Below, in pieces: positions 17,756 to 25,830 of a stretch of DNA of 38,723 nucleotides; the first letter of the stretch is position 1, and each line of letters opens with the position of its first letter. The DNA is taken from NCBI RefSeq assembly GCF_000765215.1, contig NZ_JPJE01000012.1:1-38723 (forward strand), given 5' to 3'. A program made the position numbers and the translations under genes. Source of the DNA: Eubacterium sp. ER2 (GTDB lineage Bacteria > Bacillota > Clostridia > Lachnospirales > Lachnospiraceae). Below the pieces are notes generated by a model. The model did no database searches, was not told where the DNA came from, and worked only from the letters and a program-made list of their open reading frames with translations.

Positions 17756-20470
17756 TTACTCCTTCTTTTTCAGCTCCTTCAGCACCTCAGGAGACACATC
17801 CTCCAAAAGGTATCTCTTCATCTTCGGGGCGGGATCAAGATGCAGGGCGCGCAGCTCCTTTCGCGCCTCATGGATCTCCGTCAGAAGATCCCTGGCCGAG
17901 ATGCGGCGGGCCCCCTGGCCCATGATGATGATCTGTTCCATCCCGTCGGAGGTGGCCACCGTTACCTGGTGCTCCCTGGCCATGTCGTGGACTGCCTTTT
18001 CAATGTACTGATCCGCCGTCTCCGCCTCACGGGTGTAGACCACATGAATGTTGTGGTATTTCTGCACCTCCCCGGGATTTCCGGGTACCTTGTAGGCGTC
18101 AAAGACGAGGATCAGCGTCATGCGCCTGTATCCCTGGTAGTCGCAGAGCACATCCATCAGTTTGTTCCTGGCCGCCTCAATATTATCCTTTGCCAGCTCT
18201 TTTAAGTCTTCCCAGGCGAAAATGATGTTGTATCCATCCACCAGCAGGTACTCCCTGCCCTGTTTCTTTGGCGTCCCTTTTGCCTTATATGTACTGTCCT
18301 GCGTGCGGACGGTCCGCTTCCATCCGGTCCGCTTCTGCCCTGCATTTCCATAGGTTTGCACAAAAATAGCCTTCAGCTCCTCCTCGTCGATAACCTCCGA
18401 GTGGATGCGCCTCTTTCTCTCCTCTATCCCGGTCAGGATCTCTTCCTGCGGCTCTTCCTCCCCTGTCTCCATCCCTTCCACATGCATGTAGTCCTCCACT
18501 TGATACCAGGGCACCACGAACCCTGCACCGTGGGAACAGAACACAGAAGAAGAAGGGTTGTCCAGATCCGCCTCCGGATCATACAGGGACGCGCTGATGA
18601 CCTCCTCCGGATTGTGGCAGGGCTCGTACCCCTGCAGCCGGCAGGAGAAACGTCCCCGCCCTCCGGTGTAGGACAGCACCTCCCGCATATATCCCTGCAT
18701 GGTGGCCACAGGAGCGCTGCCTGTCAGCACCGCAGTCTCCTCCCCCACAAGGGGCGCGTCGAATCTTCCGTTCATCCTCTGGACATCGTTCATAGCCCTG
18801 CCGATCATCTCCTGGGGCACCTCGATCCGGTACTCGTACCAGGGCTCAAGAAGGACGGAGCGGGCTTTCATCAGCCCTTGGCGGACGGCCCGGTAGGTGG
18901 CCTGCCGGAAGTCCCCTCCCTCGGTGTGTTTCTGGTGGGCGCGCCCGGCAATGAGCGTGATCTTCATGTCCGTGATCTGCGCCCCGGTCAACACCCCTCT
19001 GTGCTGCTTCTCCTCCAGGTGGGTCAGGATCAGCCTCTGCCAGTTGACATCCAGCATGTCCCGGCTGCAGGAAACGTCAAACTCCAGACCGCTTCCCCTC
19101 TCCCCCGGCTCCAGCAGAAGATGTACCTCCGCATAGTGGCGCAGGGGTTCAAAGTGGCCCACTCCCTCCACACTGTCCTCTATGGTTTCCTTGTACACGA
19201 TGCTGCCTTCGTCAAAGGAGACCTCCGCTCCAAAGCGCTCCCGGATCAGGGACTTAAGGACATCGATCTGCACTTCCCCCATGATCTGGGTGTGGATCTC
19301 TTTTGTCTCTTCCCTCCACACAATGTGGAGCTCCGGTATCTCCTCCTCCAGCGTCTTCAGCTTCAGATACAGGCCGTGCACGTCGCAGGCACCCGGCGGC
19401 TGCATCCGGTAGGTCAGGACCGGCTCCAGCACCGGCAGGACGGAGGCTGTCTCACATCCCATCCCCTGACCGGAGTAGGTTCCCTCCAGCCCGGTGACAG
19501 CGCAGACCATGCCGGCGCCGGCCTCCTGCACCGTCTGAAAACTGTTCCCGGCGTAGATCCGGATCTGATCGATCTTCTGTCCCGTCACCCGCTGGCCGGC
19601 AGCCCCCTCTTCACCGGGATCCGCCATGTAGGCGTCCATATTCATTTTCACCCGCAGGCATCCCCCTGTCACTTTCAGGTGGGTCAGCCGCTGACCGGAG
19701 GCATCTCTTGTGATCTTGTACACTCTGGCCCCGAACGCTGACTGGCACCCGGGGTACTCCATATACATTCCCAGGCCTTCCAGGAACGCCTCCACTCCCT
19801 CCATTTTCAGAGCAGAGCCGAAGAAGCAGGGAAAAATCCGCCTCTCCCGGATCAGCCTGCGGATGCTCCCTCTATCCGGCGCCTTTCCCTCCAGGAAATG
19901 CTCCAGCAGCTCCTCATCGTGGAGGGCCATCCGCTCATCAAACTCTTCCGGATCCGAGAAATCCTCGCACTCGTCGGAGAGCCGCTTTTTCAGCTCCTCC
20001 ATGAGCTTTTCCTCATCTGTCCCCTCCTGGTCCATCTTGTTGACAAACAGAAAGACCGGGATGTGATATCTCTCCAGCAGATGCCACAGTGTCTCCACAT
20101 GTCCCTGGACGCCGTCCGCCCCGCTGATGACAAGGACCGCATAGTCCAGCACCTGCAGGGTCCGCTCCATCTCCGCCGAGAAATCCACATGGCCCGGGGT
20201 ATCAAGAAGGGTCACCTTCTTATCCCCGATCACTGTCTCCGCCTGCTTGGAGAAAATGGTGATGCCCCTGTCCTTTTCCATCTGATCCGTGTCCAGGAAA
20301 GCGTCCCGGTGATCCACCCGCCCCAGCCTGCGGATCTGGCCGGTGGTGTATAAGATTCCCTCCGCCAGCGTCGTCTTCCCCGCGTCCACGTGAGCCACAA
20401 GGCCCACACAGAGGTGTCCGGCGGTCTGCATTTCTGCGTTTTTTTCTATATTTTCAGACGTATTTTCCAT
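17756..20470 (-). CDS. Tet(M)/EF-G-like ribosomal GTPase fused to a YacP/Rae1-type NYN nuclease domain
   Basis: A 904-residue fusion. Residues 18-660 follow the Tet(M)/Tet(O) ribosomal-protection family: P loop AHVDAGKT (26-33), switch I ending DRGITI (67-72), DTPGHVDF (90-97), NKMD (144-147), then EF-G-like domains II to V. After a charged linker (about 665-735), residues 740-900 match YacP/Rae1: LLVDGYNII (742-750), LVFDAYKV (788-795), REAETADQYIEK (814-825) and ATSDGMEQ (839-846), with candidate catalytic acids D745, D791, D820 and D842. In Bacillus, Rae1 cuts mRNA in the ribosomal A site, the same place Tet(M)-like GTPases bind. The fusion could therefore deliver a nuclease to the ribosome; this is inference. 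AAAGGGG lies 10 bases before the ATG, and a TCGACT-N17-TATGAT promoter is possible near 20510-20540. Confidence 0.92.
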   Translation of the reverse strand: MENTSENIEKNAEMQTAGHLCVGLVAHVDAGKTTLAEGILYTTGQIRRLGRVDHRDAFLDTDQMEKDRGITIFSKQAETVIGDKKVTLLDTPGHVDFSAEMERTLQVLDYAVLVISGADGVQGHVETLWHLLERYHIPVFLFVNKMDQEGTDEEKLMEELKKRLSDECEDFSDPEEFDERMALHDEELLEHFLEGKAPDRGSIRRLIRERRIFPCFFGSALKMEGVEAFLEGLGMYMEYPGCQSAFGARVYKITRDASGQRLTHLKVTGGCLRVKMNMDAYMADPGEEGAAGQRVTGQKIDQIRIYAGNSFQTVQEAGAGMVCAVTGLEGTYSGQGMGCETASVLPVLEPVLTYRMQPPGACDVHGLYLKLKTLEEEIPELHIVWREETKEIHTQIMGEVQIDVLKSLIRERFGAEVSFDEGSIVYKETIEDSVEGVGHFEPLRHYAEVHLLLEPGERGSGLEFDVSCSRDMLDVNWQRLILTHLEEKQHRGVLTGAQITDMKITLIAGRAHQKHTEGGDFRQATYRAVRQGLMKARSVLLEPWYEYRIEVPQEMIGRAMNDVQRMNGRFDAPLVGEETAVLTGSAPVATMQGYMREVLSYTGGRGRFSCRLQGYEPCHNPEEVISASLYDPEADLDNPSSSVFCSHGAGFVVPWYQVEDYMHVEGMETGEEEPQEEILTGIEERKRRIHSEVIDEEELKAIFVQTYGNAGQKRTGWKRTVRTQDSTYKAKGTPKKQGREYLLVDGYNIIFAWEDLKELAKDNIEAARNKLMDVLCDYQGYRRMTLILVFDAYKVPGNPGEVQKYHNIHVVYTREAETADQYIEKAVHDMAREHQVTVATSDGMEQIIIMGQGARRISARDLLTEIHEARKELRALHLDPAPKMKRYLLEDVSPEVLKELKKKE

Positions 20471-20548
20471 GAAAATACCCCTTTCTGTACTAAGATAATG
20501 ACTGTATTATCATAGCACAAAAAGGGGCGTAAGTCGATAAAGCAATCT

Positions 20549-21735
20549 TTACTCTGCTTTTCCGCTTGGGATCCGCGCAGACCACAGCACAAAAAGGATG
20601 GACAGCACGATGGCAAAGCAGTACGGCAGATGAGAGACCGTTCCTCCAAAGATGGCCGTCACAGCGGACATCAGCACGGGAGAGACAAACTGCGCCAGAT
20701 ACAGAGCCGCGGAGATCAGAGGCATCACCGTAGTGGCCGCCGCCTTGCCGGCTTTCATGGAGGCCTCTGACATGATGTAAGGGATACCTGCTCCGTTGGC
20801 AAAGCCCACAAAGACGGAGCCAAGCAGCGTGCCGGTCCATCCGCCCAGAAGCGCCAGCAGCAGATATCCGATCAGAAAGCAAAGGGGCGCCAGGAACTTT
20901 GTCTTTCCTCCCAGCAGCCTCTTGGCCCGCACGAACAAAAGGCCGCCGCAGAAGGCGACAAAATCCATGCCTGCCATGATGACCGCAATGTAATTCTGCG
21001 GGATGATCCCCTCAGAGATGGTCTCCATCGCAAAATTAGCCGGGTAGATAAAAAAGGTGGACATCAGAAGGAACATAGCCAGGATGTACATGATATTGAC
21101 TCGGAACACACCGACGCCTCCAGCAGTCTCCTTTTCCCCCTGTCCTCTTTCGCCTGTGTCTCCTGGGTGATCTTGTCATTAGGTAGATAGGAAAGGCACA
21201 AAACAATGCTGATCAGGCCCATCAGATACACCAGGAAGCTGACCCGCCAGCTGATGTTTGCCAGAAGGCCGGACAGTAGTGTGGCGATCACGCCGCCCAT
21301 CTGGTTCATGGCAGAAGAGTAACCCATCAGTCTCACCTGCTTTTCCGGATGGAAATAGTAAGAAAGAAGACCTGTGGACAGGGGCATGATGATCCCCACG
21401 CCAATCCCCACAAGCGCCCGCATGACGAGCACTGCGAAGATGTTGTCAAAAAGGCCTGACGCGCAGCCCCCTGCCGTATAGAGCAAAAGGCCCATAAGCA
21501 CCAGTGTCTTGGCACTGAACACTTTGCACAGCTTCGGGAAGATAAAGTTGGTAATGACAATGAACAGGGCCGGCACGCTGATGATCATCTGTACAAAAAG
21601 CGGGTTTGTGTCAGAAAAATGTGCCTGAATGACCCCCAGCGCAGGAGCCACAGCCGCACCAGCCATGACCGTCAGCAGAGACAGGGACAGAATGCTCACT
21701 GTCAGAGTTTTTCCATAGTTCGTTTGATCAGACAA
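20549..21735 (-). pseudogene. MFS transporter broken by a frameshift
   Basis: Two adjacent frames together encode one 12-helix major facilitator protein. The first part (start to about 21135) has helices 1-6 and ends in a nonsense tail after TQAKEDRG; the second (from about 21130 to 20549) restores the MFS pattern from GVFRVNIMYILAMFLL. One extra base in the G5A4 run on the minus strand (plus 21132-21140) would join them as KEDRGEKETAGGVGVFRVN. The start is probably TTG at 21735 (LSDQTNYGK), 8 or so bases after AAAGGAG. It could be a true frameshift or a sequencing error in the homopolymer. Substrate unknown. Confidence 0.8.
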
Positions 21736-21769
21736 AAAAATCACTCCTTTATCAAATTTCAAAAAGCAC

Positions 21770-21801
21770 AAAAAAAGCGCAAGCCCTGTTTGGACTTACG
21801 C
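21770..21801 (-). terminator. Terminator between the amidohydrolase and MFS genes
   Basis: On the minus strand GCGTAAGTCC-AAACA-GGGCTTGCGC forms a 10-bp stem with two G-U pairs (21777-21801), followed by seven T. It ends amidohydrolase transcription, or attenuates the MFS gene that starts 35 bases on. Confidence 0.8.
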
Positions 21802-21924
21802 ATTTTCCGCTACTCAACATACGTATATTAGCACTTTATTTTAAAAAAAGTCAAATAGATTTTCAAACATTTTTCTCTCTTTGGGGCGGCCGGGGCCCAC
21901 ACATCCGAGCCCCATCAATGCCCA

Positions 21925-23529
21925 TCAGCTCCGCTGATACACACATTTGCCGCCTATATAAGTCTGTTCCACCTGCACCTGATCGATCTGTTCAGCCGGG
22001 ATCTCCAGGATATCCCGGTCCAGAAGCAGAAAATCCGCCTTGTAGCCTTCCCTCAGCTGTCCCAGCCTGTCAAATCCCGCCATCTGGGCAGCCTCTTTTG
22101 TGTATAGGATAATAGCCGTCTCTATGTCCACAGCCTGCTCCTGTCCGCAGTCTGTCCCGTCCCAGGCCCGGCGGGTCACTGCTCCCTTGAGGTTGGGGAA
22201 AGGATCCGAGGGAACTGCCCAGGATGTGGCCGGCGCGTCTGTAGAGAAGCAGAGCTTCACCTGGCTGTCCAGCAGGTCACGCACCGGATAGCACCGCTTC
22301 ATCCATGCCGGTCCCAGATTGTTCAGATAGCTCTCGATCTCCGCATACAGGAAAATGGGCTGGGTCACAAAACCAATGCCTTTCCGGGCTGCCTTCCGCA
22401 CACTGTCCGCAGACGGATCTGTAATGTGCTCTACCCGCACATAAGGCTCTGGCCCGTCATTCCACTTTTCCTCTTTGGCTGCCCGGTCCACGACCCGCTC
22501 AATGGCTCTGCCGCCCATGGCATGCATGGAAAGCTGACAGCGATTCTCCTTGCAGAACCGGATAGCAGTCTCCATCTGCCTGTCGCTGCACACGGAGATC
22601 CCGCAGGAATCCGTCCCCAGATAGGACTCTGCCATCCAGGCAGTGCGCCCCGAGACACTGCCATCCCCTATGAGCTTAAGCCCGCAGACAAAAATCTGCT
22701 GCCTCCTGTCAAACCGTTCCCTGGGGATCGAAAAGTCCGGATCATCCATAAAGAAGTCCCACATATAGTACACGCCCACTTCCTGGAGAAATCCTTTTTC
22801 GGACGCCTCCTGGTAAAGCGGATAATTGTCCCCGCTGTCCAGGTTGCCCATATCCGTCACCGCCACAATGCCCTGGGAAGTGAGAAGCCTGCCAAGCTCT
22901 GTCAGATTCTCCACTTTCTCCTGCCTATCGGGCACAGGCATAAAGGGGAGCACGAGATTTCTGGCATTTTCCTTCAGCACACCTGTGGGCTCTCCATTTT
23001 CGTCCCTCTCGATCTCTCCTCCGTCCGGGTCCGGCGTATTGCGGTCTATTCCCGCCAGCTCCAGCGCCCGGCTGTTCACGCAGCGGATATGTCCGCATGT
23101 ACGGATCACGGACACCGGGGCATCGCTGCATCCTCTGTCCAGATCCCAGCGGGTAATGGATCGCCGCTCTGCAAATTTCCCTTCATCGTATCCCCAGCCC
23201 TGGATCCATTTGTCAGGCCCCTGTTCCTGTCTCTTTTCCCGCACTGCCTCTACCAGCTCCTCTATGGAGTGGATCTTAGGCGGCAGGGCTGAGATCTGCC
23301 GGCTGAAATCCGCCAGCATGACAGGATGCATATGGGCGTCCACAAATCCAGGGATCACCCGGCGTCCTCCAAGGTCTATCCGGCCACATCCCGCCGGAGC
23401 CATCTCTTCCACTTCTTCTGCTGTCCCGACTTTGCGGATCAGACCATCCTCCACAAGCATGGCTTCCCCGTAGAGATTGTCCTTATCTGCTGTAAAAATC
23501 TTTCCGTTTTCATAGATACAACTGTCCAT
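21925..23529 (-). CDS. Amidohydrolase of the YtcJ type (amidohydrolase family 3)
   Basis: A 534-residue metal-dependent hydrolase. Features: the N-terminal beta-sandwich, VIPGFVDAHMHP (58-69) with metal-binding H66 and H68, the active-site histidines in MHAMGG and RVEHI, the Asp in CFSTDAP, and the C-terminal GQLREGYKADFLLLDRD. YtcJ-like enzymes act on amides, N-formyl compounds or cyclic amides; the true substrate cannot be inferred. There is no signal peptide, so it is cytosolic. It is followed by a terminator and an MFS gene that may import its substrate. Confidence 0.88.
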   Translation of the reverse strand: MDSCIYENGKIFTADKDNLYGEAMLVEDGLIRKVGTAEEVEEMAPAGCGRIDLGGRRVIPGFVDAHMHPVMLADFSRQISALPPKIHSIEELVEAVREKRQEQGPDKWIQGWGYDEGKFAERRSITRWDLDRGCSDAPVSVIRTCGHIRCVNSRALELAGIDRNTPDPDGGEIERDENGEPTGVLKENARNLVLPFMPVPDRQEKVENLTELGRLLTSQGIVAVTDMGNLDSGDNYPLYQEASEKGFLQEVGVYYMWDFFMDDPDFSIPRERFDRRQQIFVCGLKLIGDGSVSGRTAWMAESYLGTDSCGISVCSDRQMETAIRFCKENRCQLSMHAMGGRAIERVVDRAAKEEKWNDGPEPYVRVEHITDPSADSVRKAARKGIGFVTQPIFLYAEIESYLNNLGPAWMKRCYPVRDLLDSQVKLCFSTDAPATSWAVPSDPFPNLKGAVTRRAWDGTDCGQEQAVDIETAIILYTKEAAQMAGFDRLGQLREGYKADFLLLDRDILEIPAEQIDQVQVEQTYIGGKCVYQRS

Positions 23530-23623
23530 AAACCTGCTACACCTCCAACCCGAAGCACCATTGCCGCATTTTGAAATAACTATACTCTTTTCTTCTGCCG
23601 CCTGTCAATCTCTTCATGGCAAA

Positions 23624-23652
23624 GGGCGTTTCTGCTCAAAGCCGAAACGCCC
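23624..23652. terminator. Terminator hairpin after the PTS IIC gene
   Basis: A 9-bp perfect stem (GGGCGTTTC 23624-23632, GAAACGCCC 23644-23652) with an 11-base loop. On the minus strand only TTTGCC follows; on the plus strand TGTTTTCTC follows. It lies between the PTS gene stop and the amidohydrolase start. Confidence 0.6.
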
Positions 23653-23683
23653 TGTTTTCTCTCTGCTTTTATCAGCACAAAAT

Positions 23684-24790
23684 CTATGACAGTGTCAGAT
23701 CGCCGTCTTTTACCCAGCCCATGCGCCGGCACACCTGGTTGATGGCCGGGGCCAGTATGGCCGGAAGCACAAAGGAAATCAGGATCAGTCCCAACCAGTC
23801 GAAGGCAGAGGGCGCCATGGCGACTGCTCCGTTGGCGACTGCTGCGTCACTTGGCGCGATCCAGCCAGTCCACACACCCAGCTGTCCACACAGGCCGCAG
23901 GTTCCCATACCGGAATTGATGGCATCTCCGTTCATCTGTAGTTTAAAGATGCAGGTGGCAATAGGGCCGGTAATCGCTGAGGTCACGGTTGGCGCGATCC
24001 AGATCCGTGGATTTTTGACAATGTTGGGCATCTGCAGCATGGATGTGCCGAGCCCCTGGCTCACCAGGCCTCCCCATCTGTTTTCCTTAAAGCTCATAAC
24101 CGCAAAGCCCACCATCTGGGCACAGCAGCCCGCCACCGCGGCCCCGCCTGCAAGCCCGGTCAGTCCCAGGACAGAGCAGATAGCCGCAGAGGAGATGGGC
24201 AGTGTCAGCGCCACACCCACAAGCACAGACACCACGACCCCCATCAGGAAAGGCTGCAGCTCCGTTGCCTGCATGATGAGCTGCCCAAAAGCACTGGCAG
24301 CAAGGCCAATGGGCGGTGCGATGACCCAGGCCGCACCAATGCCCGCCAGAGTTGTGACAATGGGCGTCACCAGAATATCAATCTTTGTCTCTTTACTGAC
24401 CGCCTTTCCCACCTCTGCGGCGATAATAGCCACAAACAGTACTGCAAGAGGTCCGCCTGCCTGTCCAAGGGCATTGCAGGCATATCCCACTGTAGCCAGA
24501 GAGAACAGCACCAGGGGCGGCGCCTGGAGGGCATACCCGATTGCCACCGCCATGGCCGCGCCGCTCATGAAGGAGGCCATACCGCCAATGGTGTAGCCCA
24601 CACCGTTGATGGTGATGATCTGGGCAGTCAGAAATCCGATGTGGAACTGGCTTCCGATGGTGTTCAGGATCGTGCCGATCAGCAGTGAGCAGAACAATCC
24701 CTGGGCCATGGCGCCCAGGGCATCTATCCCGTACCGCTTAGCCGAGATAACGATATTTTTCCGTTTCAGAAAAGATTTTACTTTTTCCAT
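23684..24790 (-). CDS. PfoR-type PTS IIC-like membrane protein
   Basis: A 368-residue protein of the PTS_EIIC_2/PfoR family with about ten hydrophobic segments rich in Gly/Ala. Family-like stretches are AKRYGIDALGAMAQGLFCSLLIGTI near the N-terminus and NAINSGMGTCGLCGQLG-type loop (seen here as GDAINSGMGTCGLCGQ) near residue 295. Proteins of this group are annotated as sugar PTS IIC or as PfoR regulators; no IIA or IIB domain or partner gene is adjacent, so transport by the PTS is doubtful. The start at 24790 follows AAAGGAATGGGAG. A large palindrome lies 33 bases upstream. Confidence 0.82.
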   Translation of the reverse strand: MEKVKSFLKRKNIVISAKRYGIDALGAMAQGLFCSLLIGTILNTIGSQFHIGFLTAQIITINGVGYTIGGMASFMSGAAMAVAIGYALQAPPLVLFSLATVGYACNALGQAGGPLAVLFVAIIAAEVGKAVSKETKIDILVTPIVTTLAGIGAAWVIAPPIGLAASAFGQLIMQATELQPFLMGVVVSVLVGVALTLPISSAAICSVLGLTGLAGGAAVAGCCAQMVGFAVMSFKENRWGGLVSQGLGTSMLQMPNIVKNPRIWIAPTVTSAITGPIATCIFKLQMNGDAINSGMGTCGLCGQLGVWTGWIAPSDAAVANGAVAMAPSAFDWLGLILISFVLPAILAPAINQVCRRMGWVKDGDLTLS

Positions 24791-24822
24791 AACAAACTCC
24801 CATTCCTTTAACAAAATATAGT

Positions 24823-24854
24823 GAATATACAAGTGTCAAGACACATGTATATTC
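24823..24854. promoter_or_regulatory. Palindromic operator upstream of the PTS IIC-like gene
   Basis: Two 15-base arms (24823-24837 and 24840-24854) are inverted with 14 of 15 matches and a 2-base centre. On the minus strand the centre and right arm contain TTGACA, a perfect -35 box, but the best -10 (TATTTT) is only 15 bases away. This fits a regulator-controlled promoter. No regulator gene is adjacent. Confidence 0.6.
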
Positions 24855-24935
24855 AGTTTACCGCCATACGGAAAGTTTGTCAATCCTTTCCTCTCCTGTT
24901 TCCCAGCCTCTTTAATCGAAACCTATTTCACTTTT

Positions 24936-25712
24936 TCATATCAGATACTTCTCCGCAAGTCTTTTGACCATCCTCAGATCCAATACTGACTTCTCGGTTT
25001 CAAATGTTAGTATCAGCTGCTCTCCCGGATAGATCCCGTTTTGCTCGTACGCCTGTATTTTACGGACCGCCCGCTGGGTATATACCGGGTCATCCATCCT
25101 GCCGTCATGCTCCCAATACACTTCCTGCCTTGTCTTTCTGGAAAGGAATGTAAAATCCGGATGTACGATGCCGAAGCCTTTCAAGTGCAATGGCCGCTCA
25201 TATTTATACAGTATGCCGCTTCGCCAGAAGTAATCAGCCAGCAGTTTTTCCGATTTGGAACGCACCCGCTCCCCTCGTTCCGTTAAGATCACCGGCACAT
25301 CTTCCCGAAATTCTTTCTGCAGGTACTCTTCATTTATCCACGCTTCCAGTCGCTGTTCCCACGTCGGTTCCACCGGACAGATCAGTTTTTGCCTCTCCTT
25401 GTGTTCATTTAGGAACAGTCTTTCTATTTCATCATTCTCATAATCTTTTACTATTCTTTTGATCTGGGCCAGCCTTCTCCCGGCCAGCTTTGCCACTTTC
25501 TGATCATAAGATTTCTGCGCCAGCCTGCGGACCAGCTGCCCCTCTGCTTTCGGAAGATACTCGCCATTTTTCTGTTTTCCCGGCATGCAGCGGTAATACT
25601 GTACGGATTTCCCGCTTCGGGATAAACGCAGCGATCCATCCGGGGCATCTTTCATCCGCTCTTCTGTCTTTTTGAGGATTTGTTCCAGTCTGCTCTGCTC
25701 CTTCAGTAACAT
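24936..25712 (-). CDS. PD-(D/E)XK-like protein of unknown function
   Basis: A 258-residue soluble protein. The N-terminal half is charged and helical. The C-terminal half has a nuclease-like pattern: RSKSEKLLADYF with E155, GIVHPDFTFLS with D186, and EVYWEHDG with E201/H202, followed by an alternating strand pattern ending LILTFETE. This resembles a PD-(D/E)XK core, here with EH in place of ExK. The ATG uses bases of the adjacent CRISPR repeat fragment, and no good ribosome binding site precedes it, so the original 5' end may have been altered by the rearrangement. It is a cargo-type gene next to defence-related debris; a nuclease role is inference. Confidence 0.65.
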   Translation of the reverse strand: MLLKEQSRLEQILKKTEERMKDAPDGSLRLSRSGKSVQYYRCMPGKQKNGEYLPKAEGQLVRRLAQKSYDQKVAKLAGRRLAQIKRIVKDYENDEIERLFLNEHKERQKLICPVEPTWEQRLEAWINEEYLQKEFREDVPVILTERGERVRSKSEKLLADYFWRSGILYKYERPLHLKGFGIVHPDFTFLSRKTRQEVYWEHDGRMDDPVYTQRAVRKIQAYEQNGIYPGEQLILTFETEKSVLDLRMVKRLAEKYLI

Positions 25713-25830
25713 TTACACTACTCTCAAACGGATACTCTGTGTTGTTTGCAAAGTCTTTAGTTTCATTACCCTATAGATTTACACTACTCTCAAACCGCAG
25801 AATGTCCTCGGGCTGTACCATTCTGTTTCA
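25711..25830 (-). CRISPR. Remnant of a type II-like CRISPR array
   Basis: On the minus strand there is one complete 36-base repeat (25795-25760) beginning GTTTGAGAGTAGTGTAAAT and ending GGGTAATGAAAC, with the GTTT...AAAC ends typical of Cas9 systems. A 30-base spacer follows (25759-25730), then the first 19 bases of the repeat again (25729-25711), as in a degenerate terminal repeat. On the leader side, a 29-base segment (25824-25796) is preceded by TGAAAC, matching the last 6 bases of the repeat, so it is probably a second spacer. The leader, other spacers, tracrRNA and cas genes are not in the window. Confidence 0.8.

Noticed and set aside
18356-19741. A 461-codon plus-strand open frame.
   Set aside because: It is the antisense shadow of the GTPase-nuclease gene in GC-rich DNA; the composition is typical of shadow frames.
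17756-20470. Calling the GTPase fusion a tetracycline resistance determinant.
   Set aside because: It belongs to the wider Tet(M)-like family, but the extra nuclease domain, chromosomal core position and lack of a tet-type leader make resistance an unsafe claim.
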